In this document: piece after piece, positions 24,225 through 37,641 of the stretch
Position numbering within the stretch: position 1 is the stretch's first letter
How the letters are laid out: each line of letters starts with the position of its first letter
Assembly: GCA_963693315.1 (NCBI GenBank)
Contig: OY856187.1
Location: forward strand, 75,957,394-76,021,393
Reading direction: 5' to 3'
DNA: 64,000 bases
Source: Diogma glabrata
Taxonomy: Eukaryota > Arthropoda > Insecta > Diptera > Cylindrotomidae
Program-made: the position numbers and the translations under genes
Notes under the pieces: model-generated
Databases searched by the model: none
Told to the model about the DNA's origin: nothing
What the model saw: the letters and a program-made list of their open reading frames with translations, nothing else

Positions 24225-26536
24225 TTTTTTTTTTTTTATTAAATGGCAGAAATTAAACTAAGTTCATTTTTCTTCTTGCCTCCCAATACAAATCAACGAT
24301 GTTAGATTTCTTTTGATTTTCATTGTTAAGTTCCGGACATTGAAGAAGATTTCATTCATTGTGCTGTTTACATTTTTGCACAAAACACAACATGCGTTGA
24401 TTCCGGCAATTTTGAAACGATACAGATGTTCCGCCAAACAATCATGTCCAGTTGCTAGCCGAAATTTCGCAACGGACTCTCTTCGTGGTAATTTGAGGAA
24501 TTTTTCACCCATTGACTCGATATTTTACCACTTCTTTCCAATTATTTCATGTATGGTGATATCTTTACGGATGTTATTCAATTGGTTTTTGGTGTTCACT
24601 TTCCAATTTTGTTGTGAAATTTTTAAAGCCGGCTTTTGTAAAATTTTTGAACCCTTCTTGGCTAAATAATCGGCAGCATCATTTCCAAAAATGCCCACGT
24701 GTGACGGGATCCATTGCATTACTATCGTAACATTATTATCTTCAAATATGAATTCAATAATGTCTTGATGTTGAAAATTGTTTCATTCATATATTCATTT
24801 GATGCAATTGCTTGTATCGCAGATCTAGCGTCAACAAATATCACACATTTTTGAAAATCACTGATACGATCCAGTAACAATTTTAATGAAAAGTATATCG
24901 CATACAATTCAGCATCGAAATTTGTGCAATATTTATTAAGTGGTAGGTAATGAGCAAATAATTTACACCAAATTCCATAACCAACGTCAACGTCATCAGA
25001 TGAACCATCGGTGTATACATGTAACCAATGTGTTTCTGGATATTTTAAATTAATTGTATCGAGTGAACACTGTTTCATTTGTTCATTTGAAACATCTGAT
25101 TTTTTAAAATCGATATTTAAATAACAATTTAAATTATTTTCTTTGAATGTTAATGGATTTATCAGTGGTAAATTATCTTCAATATTAGGTAAAATTGGCA
25201 ATTTTTCCATAATTTTGTGTGTGTTTTGAATAAAACCAACTTGTGTTTTCAATCTTCGATTTTCTTTGACTTTGTTGGAATCAAATACCCAATTGACTTT
25301 ATTTGAAGATAATTTTTGATATGTAATTATTGCTTTTTTCTCAAATTCATGTTTCAATGGGGGGGTTGTTTGTATACAATTCCATAGCAGTCACTGGTGT
25401 TGTTTTAACTGCACCACATATCAATCGTAAAGCTCTGTTTTGAATTCGTTCGACTTTTTTGATGTTGTTCTCATTACAAGTTGATAAAATATCACCGCTA
25501 TATGTGATAATGGGTTTGACGTAGCTTTTGTATGTAGTATTTAACATTTTCTGTGAACACCCCCATTGTGTACTTGAAACTCGTTTCAATACATGCAATC
25601 TTTTCCGTACTTTATCTTGGATGTTAGAAATGTGAGAGCTCAACGTCAATTTATTGTCGAAAACAACACCCAAATAAGTGTATTCATTACATTTTGATAT
25701 TTCTTGATTATGATAATAAACTTGGATATCTTCAATGTGGTGTTTCAACGAAAAAATTTGAAATTTGGTTTTTTCGATATTTATTATCATGTTATTTTTA
25801 ATGACCCAATCATGAAGATTGTTCAGCGATGATTGTAGTTTTTGTTTTAATTTCTCGTGTATCATTTGTTTATTATTTTCGACTTCACTTCAAATTACAA
25901 CATCATCAGCAAAAAGGCAAATATTAATTTCTGAATTTTCGCAAACATTTGGTAAATAATTTATGAAAAAGTTGAAAAGAAAAGGGCTTAGTATGGATCC
26001 TTGTGGAACACCATGATTTGATTGAACATAACTTGATTTAAAATTGCCCCATTTTGTACATGGCCATCTTTTAATTAAAAAATTCTTTATCCATTGAAGC
26101 ATGTTACCAGCAATGCCAAGTTGTTTACATTTTTCAAGCAATTTCCATCTCCAAATAGAATCAAAGGCTCCTTTAAAATGAATGTATAATGCAATGACCG
26201 ACCTCTGATTTGATAAAGAATCTTTAATAGATTGATGAAAACAAATTATCTGTTCATTGGAAGAATGGTTTTTGCGAAAGCCGGCTTGATGATTACTTAT
26301 TAAATTGTTTGATTCAGCATAATAATTCAATCTTGTTATTATCATTCTTTCCATAAGGGTGCTTACAATTGACGTCAACGAAATTGGACGATAACTTGAT
26401 AATTCTGATTTTAATTTTCCCGGCTTACAAATTGGTATTATAATTGATTTTTTCCATATAGTTGGTAGATTTTCGGGATTTTTCCAAATCAAGTTGAAAA
26501 TTTTTAATAAAATTAATTTACTTTCATCACACAAAT
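24225..26536 (-). pseudogene. Non-LTR retrotransposon with RT and RNase H, broken
   Basis: A LINE of the RNase H-bearing (I-like) type, 5'-truncated near 26536. It ends at a poly-A tail (T run 24225-24238) preceded by AATAAA. RT: SSYRPISLTS, AGFRKNHSS, NHGVPQGSILSPFLF and LFADDVVI (about 26480-25890), then YTYLGVVFD. RNase H: VYTDGSS (first Asp), FDAELYAI (Glu), VDARSAI (Asp), and SHVGIFGNDAADYLA (His and last Asp). C-terminus: LPRRESVAKFRLATGHD, then a CVLC zinc-like pair. Breaks: an in-frame stop after FADDVVI (25890), a frameshift at a run of seven G (25359-25365), a frameshift near 24721, and an in-frame stop at 24525. The homopolymer break could be an assembly error; the others look real. 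Confidence 0.93.
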
Positions 26537-26568
26537 GAAAAGGCCGACTATATTTTTTTAAAGAAAAG

Positions 26569-27114
26569 AAAATGGCCGACTGTATTTTTTTTAGAATCCC
26601 CTCGAGATGGGTATCAAATAAAAGGGCATGACGAGTAGAATACAGTAAGACGTCTTACGTAATACAAGATCCAATATGGCGGCAAAAACAAAATGGCGGA
26701 TAGGCTTTTTCTAACAACCCCCTGTATATGAGTGTCAAATGAAAGGGATTGACAAAAAGAGAATATAGTAAGTCAGAATTTTTACCTAACCTCAAAAAAC
26801 ACCACGTAGTTTTTGTTTTTTAAATTTATTTATTTTTTTAATTTAATTTATTTATTTATTTGTTTTATTTAAAAAAAAACTTCTTTTTTGAGGTTAGGTA
26901 GAAATTCTGACTTATTATATTCTCTTTATGTCAAACCCTTTCATTTGACACCCATATACAGGGGGTTGTAAGAAAAAGTCCATCCGCCATTTTGTTTTTG
27001 CCGCCATATTGGATCTTATATTACGTAAGACGTTTTATTGTATTCTACTCGTCATGCCCTTTTATTTGATACCCATCTCGAGGGGGTTCTAAAAAAAATA
27101 TAGTCGGCCATTTT
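26569..27114. mobile_element. Foldback element, 231-bp arms
   Basis: Arms 26569-26799 and 26884-27114 are inverted copies with few mismatches, ending AAAATGGCCGAC and GTCGGCCATTTT, around an 84-bp AT-rich loop. Inside each arm are CCCTCGAGATGGGTATCAAA and ATATGGCGGCAAAAACAAAA. A partial extra end (GGCCGACTATATTTTTTT) lies just outside at 26542. Non-coding and non-autonomous. Confidence 0.93.
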
Positions 27115-27845
<731 letters not shown>

Positions 27846-28243
27846 TAAAAAATTTTTTTCTTTGGTATATAGCCCTTTTTATTGTTTTAATTTTTTTATT
27901 ATTTTAGCATTTTACGTTTCGTTGGAGTTCCCAACATTTTCAAAAATCTAAAAAAATCACAAAACTTCGATTACATTATTTTTCAAAAGAAGATTACGTA
28001 TAGAAATTATTATACAAGAACAATTATTTCAAAAAAAAAAAATTAAATTTTTTACCTCATTTTTCTTTTCCATTTTTTTAAAAAAATTAAAATCGTCAAA
28101 CATTTACAAAAATACAATAAATTTAAAAAAAACTTAAAACCGAAAAACTAAACACTATTTATAAGATTTGTCAAAATTTAAAATAATTTAAAAAAATTTT
28201 TCTATTAAAATTAAGTATAAAATTTTCTATTTTAAAATAATAT

Positions 28244-28607
28244 AAATATAAGACAACACAATTAGGACACGGAACTTATATTTTGAAACAAGAATTATTA
28301 ATTAAAAGGAGAAGAAAAATGATAATTTTATTTTTATTAAAACCGGACTTATTTTTTTTTTTTTTTTTTTGGAAAAAACAAGACAAACACAAGTAAGAAA
28401 TAGTTATTCATAAAGCTTATAAAGCTTGTCTTTTTTTATGAATAACTATTTCTTACTTGTGTTTGTCTTGTTTTTTCCAAAAAAAAAAAAAAAAAAATTT
28501 AAGTCCGGTTTTAATAAAAATAAAATTATCATTTTTCTTCTCCTTTTAATTAATAATTCTTGTTTCAAAATATAAGTTCCGTGTCCTAATTGTGTTGTCT
28601 TATATTT
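28244..28607. repeat. Nested 364-bp palindrome in the left arm
   Basis: Arms 28244-28414 and 28435-28607 (outer ends AAATATAAGACAACACAATT and complement) meet at a 20-bp loop. Each arm has an 18-20 bp A or T run. The corresponding place in the right arm (near 31384-31392) has only AAAT, giving a clear empty site. It was therefore gained by the left arm or precisely lost from the right. Confidence 0.93.
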
Positions 28608-29608
28608 GAGCAATTTCACGAAGATTCAACAACGTTTTGAGTTGACCCCTTTTAATTTTGATTATTTTTTGTTTATAGATAGTCTTTGATAAATAAAAAA
28701 TACAAGTTCTCTTAGAATTTTTTTTTCGACCAGGGTTCTTCACAGGGTGCCCCTCAATTTTTTGTTATTTTGTGATGTGACTGCATTTTGACGAGCGATT
28801 GTAGAAAAACTACTGAATCGATTTTCATAAATGATATGTCGTTGAATAGGTATTAGAACAAAGTTTTTAAAAATGTACACTGTTAATTTTTTGAAATAAT
28901 TTTTAACGGTGTAACATAAGAAAAAAACGGTGTAATTGAAAAAAAGATGGCATAGCCTCTTTTTTTTTTTTTTTTTTTTAAACTTAATTGAAGCTTATTT
29001 TATATCTAACCACTTGTGAAAGTTGAGGACACGCGTTATTTTTTGTTTTAAAGATAAAATTCGTTGTGCATATGACTGTCGGGAATCAGTTTTTTTTGTT
29101 CTGAAGGAAAATTATAAAAATGGCGTTATAAACTAAGAGATATTTTTTTTATGTTAAATATCAAATATTTTATTATTAGATGAACTTTTTAAAATATTAT
29201 AAAAATTATATATGTAGTACAATAAATAAAATAAATACAATTGTTAAAAATGATTTACTTATTTTACAAACAGAAGTTTCTTTTGAATAGGAAAGCACTT
29301 CTGCAATTATTTTCTTTGTATTAGATGGCATAGAAAATGAAATGTTTATTTATCACTTTTAGTAATCATTTGTCACTCTTATAAAAAATAATTTGACAGT
29401 CTTGACTGCAAACAAAAAAGCCGTATAAACAACTAAATCTATTTAGGAACTTTTGACTGGAGAAGTATTATGTTCGTATTATGTTATTATGGAATCATAA
29501 AGTAAAAGATTGTTTTTCAACATTAAATTACAAATATTTTATTATTGAATAAACTTTTTAAAATATCATACAAATTATATATGTGAAAATAAATATAGTT
29601 ATTAAAAA

Positions 29609-29974
29609 TTATTTACTTATTTTACATTCAAAAGTTTCTTTTGAGTTGGAAAACATTTTTGCATTTATTGTCTTAGTATCTACTGGTACAAAAGAATGAA
29701 ATTTTTGAGTTCCACTTATAGTAATCGCATTTTTATATCGATTTTGTAATTTTTCTTTTGTTAATTGATATTCATTTTTATCGGCGTATCCAAAGTTCAT
29801 GGTAGATTCCCATTTTAAAGCCCATTCGAAAAGTATTTTTGGTGTATCAATAATATTATCTTCGCTCGCCATACTATAACGGTGTGCAGCACGCTTCAGT
29901 GTACCACCAATTCCATCACAAGGTCCCTTTCCATGGCTGGTAGCATGGAAATGCCATTCAGCGTCAACCTTAAA
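29609..29974 (-). pseudogene. TE-like protein C-terminal fragment, inverted copy
   Basis: Mirror copy of the coding fragment at 29979-30374. It starts in the palindrome arm at the codons for KVDAEWHFHAT and keeps the SHGKGPCDGIGGT motif. It ends FECKISK at the same stop. It is cut at the palindrome centre, so the preceding residues present on the other side (LCHHKED) are lacking. A second, diverged duplicate of the last ~30 codons follows downstream (about 29150-29330). Confidence 0.8.
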
Positions 29975-29978
29975 TTAA

Positions 29979-30374
29979 CTAATTAACTTATGCCACCATA
30001 AAGAAGACTTTAAGGTTGACGCTGAATGGCATTTTCATGCTACCAGCCATGGAAAGGGACCTTGTGATGGAATTGGTGGTACACTGAAGCGTGCTGCACA
30101 CCGTTATAGTATGGCGAGCGAAGATAATATTATTGATACACCAAAAATACTTTTCGAATGGGCTTTAAAATGGGAATCTACCATGAACTTTGGATACGCC
30201 GATAAAAATGAATATCAATTAACAAAAGAAAAATTACAAAATCGATATAAAAATGCGATTACTATAAGTGGAACTCAAAAATTTCATTCTTTTGTACCAG
30301 TAGATACTAAGACAATAAATGCAAAAATGTTTTCCAACTCAAAAGAAACTTTTGAATGTAAAATAAGTAAATAA
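29979..30374 (+). pseudogene. TE-like protein C-terminal fragment
   Basis: An open frame of about 130 residues running from the palindrome loop outward. It begins LINLCHHKED, then AEWHFHATSHGKGPCDGIGG, then a region with two Trp-rich segments (FEWALKWES), and ends FECKISK. I recall the HATSHGK.PCDGIGGT.KR signature from large uncharacterised proteins repeated in many invertebrate genomes, probably transposase-derived. That identity is from memory and unverified. The N-terminal part is missing because the palindrome centre lies there and a stop precedes at 29976. The loop codons belong to this copy, so it is probably the original of the inverted pair. Its tail is duplicated near 30651-30710 with changes (EVLSYSKETSVCKISK). 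Confidence 0.75.
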
Positions 30375-31815
30375 TTTTTAATAACTATATTTATTTTCAC
30401 ATATATAATTTGTATGATATTTTAAAAAGTTTATTCAATAATAAAATATTTGTAATTTAATGTTGAAAAACAATCTTTTACTTTATGATTCCATAATAAC
30501 ATAATACGAACATAATACTTCTCCAGTCAAAAGTTCCTAAATAGATTTAGTTGTTTATACGGCTTTTTTGTTTGCAGTCAAGACTGTCAAATTATTTTTT
30601 ATAAGAGTGACAAGTGATTACTAAAAGTGATAAATAAACATTTCATTTTTTATGCCATCTAATACAAAGAAAATAATTGCAGAAGTGCTTTCCTATTCAA
30701 AAGAAACTTCTGTTTGTAAAATAAGTAAATCATTTTTAACAATTGTATTTATTTTATTTATTGTACTACATATATAATTTTTATAATATTTTAAAAAGTT
30801 CATCTAATAATAAAATATTTGATATTTAACATAAAAAAAATATCTCTTAGTTTATACCGCCATTTTTATAATTTTCCTTCAGAACAAAAAAAACTGATTC
30901 CCGACAGTCATATGCACAACGAATTTTATCTTTAAAACAAAAAATAACACGTGTCCTCAACTTTCACAAGTGGTTAGATATAAAATAAGCTTCAATTTAG
31001 TTTAAAAAAAAAAAAAAAAAAAAGAGGCTATGCCATCTTTTTTTCAATTACACCGTTTTTTTCTTATGTTACACCGTTAAAAATTATTTCAAAAAATTAA
31101 CAGTGTACATTTTTAAAAACTTTGTTCTAATACCTATTCAACGACATATCATTTATGAAAATCGATTCAGTAGTTTTTCTACAATCGCTCGTCAAAATGC
31201 AGTCACATCACAAAATAACAAAAAATTGAGGGGCACCCTGTGAAGACCCCTGGTCGAAAAAAAAAATTCTAAGAGAACTTGTATTTTTTATTTATCAAAG
31301 ACTATCTATAAACAAAAAATAACCAAAATTAAAAGGGGTCAAGTCAAAATTTCCCAAAAATTTGCTGAACTTGCGTGAAATTGCTCATTTATATTATTTT
31401 AAAATAGAAAATTTTATACTTAATTTTAATAGAAAAATTTTTTTAAATTATTTTAAATTTTGACAAATCTTATAAATAGTGTTTAGTTTTTCGGTTTTAA
31501 GTTTTTTTTAAATTTATTGTGTTTTTGTAAATGTTTGACGATTTTAATTTTTTTAAAAAATGGAAAAGAAAAATGAGGTAAAAAATTTAATTTTTTTTTT
31601 TTTGAAATAATTGTTCTTGTATAATAATTTCTATACGTAATCTTCTTTTGAAAAATAATGTAATCGAAGTTTTGTGATTTTTTTAGATTTTTGAAAATGT
31701 TGGGAGCTCCAACGAAACGTAAAATGCTAAAATAATAAAAAAATTAAAACAATAAAAAGGGCTATATACCAAAGAAAAAATTTTTTTAATCAAATAAAAT
31801 AACGCCCAAGAAATC

Positions 31816-32250
<435 letters not shown>

Positions 32251-32450
32251 NNNNNNNNNNNNNNNNNNNNNNNNNNNNNNNNNNNNNNNNNNNNNNNNNN
32301 NNNNNNNNNNNNNNNNNNNNNNNNNNNNNNNNNNNNNNNNNNNNNNNNNNNNNNNNNNNNNNNNNNNNNNNNNNNNNNNNNNNNNNNNNNNNNNNNNNNN
32401 NNNNNNNNNNNNNNNNNNNNNNNNNNNNNNNNNNNNNNNNNNNNNNNNNN
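32251..32450. other. Assembly gap, 200 N
   Basis: Exactly 200 N, the same size as the gap at 61543-61742, so it is a placeholder length and not a measured one. Confidence 0.99.
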
Positions 32451-34513
32451 TCTCTCTTTTTCTGATCAAATTTCATCATGACTTATGTTTGGTCTGACCA
32501 TCCCTACACTTTATTCAAAATGTATATAACAAATTTCAACTTCCTTATTTCGGTATAGACCAAACATCCCCATATATCAAATTTATTCAAAATATTCATC
32601 AAAATGTAACAAATAAATATTTATATCGAAATCTAATTTTTTATTACATTGATTCTTAGTAGCGCCAACAATAATGTTATTTTTACAACAAATTTTATTA
32701 CAATCCGAAAGGCGCCTTCCTAATCAAAAACAAAAATTTAATTTAAATTTACATTTATATGAACGAGTTTTATTTATATGGTTTTTCTCATTATTCCAAT
32801 CGGATTTTCAAATTTTCACCATTATTTATCTGAAAAACAAAAAAAAGCTTGAAAACGTATAAAGAAAGTTTTGACATGAAAAACTTTTCATTTCATTTGT
32901 TTTATATGAAATTTTTATATTTGCGGGTAATTTTTTTGTTTTTTTTTCTGGATATAAATCGATGAATTTTGAATAAAATTGATGAAAAATTTAACCTGTT
33001 TAGGTGATTAGATTTTGAATATTGTTTTGAGTACAGTGGTAAGGTTTTTCAATAATAGCAATCATAACAATCAATGAATCACTTATTATTTTCTTTTAAC
33101 ATATTTTCTAAAAGCTGTATTTTGCTTCAATTTTCGATTCGGATATAGTAGATTGGAAATATCGCAACTCGAGCGTTAACAAGAGTTAAGTGGTAGAGAA
33201 TGTTCGGATTTCATATTATTATTATTTTTATTGTTTGTAATATCAAAAGTGGTTTCGTTTTTTCTTCCTCTGATTTGGGTATATAAAACAACATTTAAGG
33301 TATGGAAGGGATCGACTTCAAGTTTCGTATAACAAAGAAACTCACTCGTTCGCTTATTGTTTTCAGTAAAATCAAAAGTCAATTTGAAAATATGAAAAAT
33401 AAAATATAAATTTGATATTCGAGTTGAATTTTGATGTATTAAATCGAAAATTTGAGATTCAATACAAAAAAAAATCTTGATTGAAATCTAATATTAAGAT
33501 TTGTGTTGGTTGAGCTATTTTTGTTTGTTTGGTTAGAGATTAGAATTGATCCCCTAACTGATGGGTTAACAAATTGAATTATACAAATAGAACTCAAGTA
33601 AAATACAATTTATGTTCATATAGGTATCTAGAAAAGTTTATTGAGTTGGGGGCGCTTTTGAATCTGTTATAATAAAATTAGTTTTGAATTCATAGAATCA
33701 TTTATGGGGTTGCTATTCTTTACCTCGCATGCAACGGTTTGCATTTTGTATCGAAATTAAATCGGCGGTCTGCCAAACACCTTTAATTTAGTTTGACTAT
33801 TATTTTAAGTAATGGTTGAAAATGGGCGTATATTAATTAATTGATCATCGCAAATTGTAATAACTTCATTACAATTCTAAATTAGCCAATAAACCTTTTA
33901 TAAAAAATTGTTTTTACAGTTTTAGTTTACCACCGTTATCAAAATTGCATAAATTATATATGTTTATATTATATTTTTAACATTCAACGATCAAGTTTTT
34001 AGATATAGTTGTAAAATCTTAAGTAAGGTAATTTAATCGATGTCGGTGAAAATCAAAATCAAAATAATAATCAAATTAGTGCAATTTCAAATTCCAATAT
34101 TAGCCGATATTCTCAAATCCTTAAATTAAATTGTAATTCAATCTCTAACAATTGAACTAAATTTTAAATCCTATCCTGTTGATTCAATTAAACTTTGAAA
34201 ATAATAAATCATAAAAAAAATGTATAAGAACAAAAAATTGTACGAAGTATGCAAATGAAAATTATTTTTGAAAATTTTTATAATAGAAATTAATAATTCA
34301 ATTATAAGAGTTAAATTAAATTATCGTTCATTCTCCAACGATAATTCAATTATCGTGAAAAATTGAAATTTTGGTTATAAAAGGGATTTGGGTTGTGGAT
34401 ATTGAAATGTTGAAGTTCAGAACACAACAAACATGTAAAATGTTCTATCATTTATAAGGACGTGTTACGAAGTTTTTAGTAAAATTACAAACGGCTTAGT
34501 CGAAAGAAATCTA
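32451..34513. other. AT-rich spacer
   Basis: No gene supported. TATA-like strings at 33280 and 34376 have no reading frame behind them. Confidence 0.5.
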
Positions 34514-34590
34514 CCTCTTGGCAGGGATGAACCCTCGACCTTGTGCGCCTCAATCCATCGCTCTATCCATAATTTTAGCGTTACGCCCAG
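34514..34590 (-). mobile_element. tRNA-derived SINE-like copy
   Basis: On the minus strand GCGTAACGCTAAAATTATGG, ATAGAGCGATGGATTGAGGC and GAGGGTTCATCCCTGCC resemble the A-box and B-box halves of a tRNA. A closely related copy lies at 43731-43815, so it is a dispersed repeat and not a unique tRNA gene. Confidence 0.6.
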
Positions 34591-35003
34591 ATTATTATGA
34601 TGACACGCTATTGCTTAGTTAAATGTTGAATAAAGCAAAACATATTTTTTAACCTACATATATACGCGACAATCCTTATGTGCATGGTGCGGTCGTGAGT
34701 TTAAGTTGTAAAATGAAAATGTATGTGTGTGATTGCATATGTAAATAATTTGTCTATTTATTCGCCTTATTTTTAATGCTACAATTTAAATGAAAAATTT
34801 TAAATATTTCTCTCACATATAAAAAATAATATTAGTTTTCCATAATTTTCTTAATATATAATTATAAAAAAATAAATTTAAATATCAGTAAACCGACGGG
34901 GAAAATAAAAAACTGAAAATATTAAATAAATATAATAATTTTTTTGAATCAAAAAAATTAATTTCTCAAAGTGCCCGTGTGTTTTTGTGTTTTTTCATTA
35001 CCT
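34591..35003. other. AT-rich spacer
   Basis: No supported feature. Confidence 0.55.
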
Positions 35004-35980
35004 TCACAAAAAATTTCTTCCGCACATAATTTTAGATACAAATAAATTAAAATTCATCAAATTATTATTATGAAATTTTATATCATAAAAAGTTTTTTTT
35101 TTTATAAAAAGTGTTGTGTAGTAGGAATTACAAAATGTATCACAACAACACAAAGATACCTTTAAAGACCTAGGTCCCACAACAACATGCGCCTTGAGGT
35201 GCTGGTGAATGCTTTTTTTCAATCTTTGTGGATTGACTTCACTCGAGACTATTGATTCGGGCAAAGCATTCCATTTGTACAATGTACGCACAAAGAAATA
35301 TTTTTGCATTTTGCTACTATGACAGTGAGTAATCTCGACACTTTGACTGGTTGCACAAACCGATTGACAAGTAAGGCGGGGAAAAGAATATGTCTGAGGC
35401 ATTATGGATCTGATTTAATCTGAGCAATGCTGGTGACGATATTTATAAAAAACAACGAGATCAGCAACAGTGCGACGATGTTGTAGGGAATCAAGATTTA
35501 ATGTTAAATTTCGATCACCAACAATTCGTATAGCCCGTTTTTGAACAGAGTCCAAAAGAGCTAGGATGGTAACAGATGCAGCGCCCCAAACTTGACAACA
35601 ATGCTCCATACAGGGACGAATATAGGACTTATAAATGTGGCGTAATTGATACGGAGCAAAATATTTTTTACAGTTAGTCATTGGAAATTGTGACTCCCAA
35701 TAAACAAATGCTTTCACATTCGTCTATTTGGTCGTCACACATATTAAGTGAAATATCGTTGGGAAATTCGGTCTTTGATCTGGAGACAATCAATAGCTGT
35801 GTTTTGGTGGAATTAAAATTGACCAAATTTTAGTCACCCCAATCGGTGAATTTTTTTAGCTACTCGTTTACATTTATGACAGCGTCTCTCCGGGTGGGAT
35901 TTATTCGTTTGTGCATTTCACCCTTTGAAGAACGGGGGACGAATGACTTGTGCAGTGTACTATCATCTGCAAAGCTATTT
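35004..35980 (-). pseudogene. Non-LTR reverse transcriptase, C-terminal remnant
   Basis: A jockey/CR1-type LINE fragment. It begins just after the catalytic ADD (ADDSTLHKSFV near 35975) and passes LKKFTDWG. It continues in other frames through YKSYIRPCMEHCCQVWG, QKRAIRIVGDRNL and HRRTVADLVVFYKYRH (35415-35717). The last part is FFVRTLYKWNALPESIV (35004-35402). Several stops and frameshifts are present. The 3' part recurs at 27450-27560, and the same family occurs on the plus strand at 55140-55770 and 56333-56995. Confidence 0.88.
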
Positions 35981-36950
35981 ATTGGGTTAATAGGAAACCA
36001 GTTATCTTATAAAATGTTAAACTACTTTTTCATTCTTTTTTTATTCTTTATTTAATGTTTATTATTCTTATCATTAAATAAATTTTGTTTCGCTTCGTTT
36101 TTTATTATTCGTTACACGTGTGGCTAACATTTGTGTGCATATATGTGCTAAGACGTTTTACGAAATGTACGGCATGCTACACATAATGTGCATGGCATGT
36201 ATTATGTACCGTTTTGTGCACGAATATTTTTTAACTTATTCAGTCAAAGGTAGCACCGTAAATCTTAGTTATAGACTCCTAAGGGGTATCCCGCGCGTTT
36301 CGTTCCCTCCCCCGAACGAAACGGTTAAAAATTAACAATAGCAGTAATTAAAAAAAACTATATTATCGATAATAAACTACATTATCGATAACTACGTAAA
36401 CAAATTAAAATTTTGTAACTGTGAGAAATGAGAAATTTCATTGACAATTTTTAAAATTATTCAAGTTTGTAATTTGTTTCTCATGTGGCGCTTTTGCGGT
36501 GAACATTGGAACAGAAAAATTGCCCAATACTCAGTGTTTGACATGCTACAGATCTACAGTTAAATTGTACAATTTAATTGAGGAAAATAGTTTACGAAAT
36601 ATTGTGTAATAAGTGAAGAAATTGAAGAAATAGAACTAAACAATGTAAACTTAATAATTGTAGATTATTTAAATTAAACCATGCATACCTTAAACATTTT
36701 TGATTAATTTAACTTGATTTAAGTAAAATTAAATCTTTTCCGTTTCAACCAATTGATTATAATGATGATTCAATCTTGTAATTAATAACCTTACTATAAA
36801 TACCATTTGCCAACATTGTACTATTTAATGTGTCAAGTATTCCTAAAATAATTAGAATGTAAAATAATTTAATGTGTCAAGTATTCCTAAAATAATAAAA
36901 TAATTAGAACTTTAGAAATTCTAAATATTTTTATAATACATATTACATAT
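35981..36950. other. AT-rich spacer with one GC-rich hairpin
   Basis: A perfect 10-bp stem, CGTTTCGTTC with GAACGAAACG, encloses CCTCCCCC at 36296-36323. It is the only GC-rich spot in the stretch. No gene seen. Confidence 0.5.
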
Positions 36951-37628
36951 TGTAACGACTCTTCGTTGGTTCTTTTCGATTATTGAACAAACACGACAGT
37001 AAAAGACAGATCTTTAGTTAACAAAATCCCAAACTTTATTTATCAACCAAATTACAGCAGCTTCCGTTTTTCCTTACAATAAATTCCAGGGTCTCCAATT
37101 TATGTACAATAAACTTCACCGCTTTTCCACAATTTGAATCAATAATATTCGGAATCGTAAAATCTGTATTTACTATTCCACAAAGTTCAGATTCTTTCAC
37201 TATTAGCACCCAGGCTCAAGTGCCACCGATTATTCCTTATACTTTCGAATATTTGTAAAACACTTTTAATTGCAAAATTAAAACTGACCATCTGATATTT
37301 TTGTTTGCTTATTTATATCGAAAAATAAATAAATCGAAACTTCTATAATCCACTAGAAATCAATACTACGTAGTCCGTACATCTGAAATAGGCCACACCT
37401 GTTTTCATTCATACTTGCATTTGTATTAGCGAACTCAAATTTAATTTATGCAAAATGTATTAGGTAACTCCTTTTAATTCATTAATGTAAACATTTGTAT
37501 AACAAATTTAATTTACATTAATTTATGCAATACAATTTGCAATACAAGTAAAAGATTGAAAAAGGAGTTAACTTTTAATTAATGAATGAGTAAATAAAAT
37601 TAACCCATTCTGGACGAAGTTTATTACA
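36951..37628 (-). repeat. 3' LTR of the gypsy element
   Basis: 678 bp, TGTAACGACTCTTCG at the low end to CGAAGTTTATTACA at the high end. It matches the partial LTR at 43208-43433 almost exactly and the solo LTR at 51192 with more change. Confidence 0.95.
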
Positions 37629-37641
37629 TTGCCCTCCATTT
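37629..37641 (-). other. Polypurine tract
   Basis: AAATGGAGGGCAA on the minus strand, directly before the 3' LTR: the usual primer site for plus-strand DNA synthesis. The pol stop codon lies within it. Confidence 0.8.

Noticed and set aside
34376..34385. TATAAAAGGG as a gene promoter
   Set aside because: A good TATA-like string, but the first ATG downstream is followed at once by a stop and no coding signal follows.
36951..37628. An env-type third gene in the gypsy element
   Set aside because: The pol stop codon lies in the polypurine tract directly before the LTR, leaving no room.
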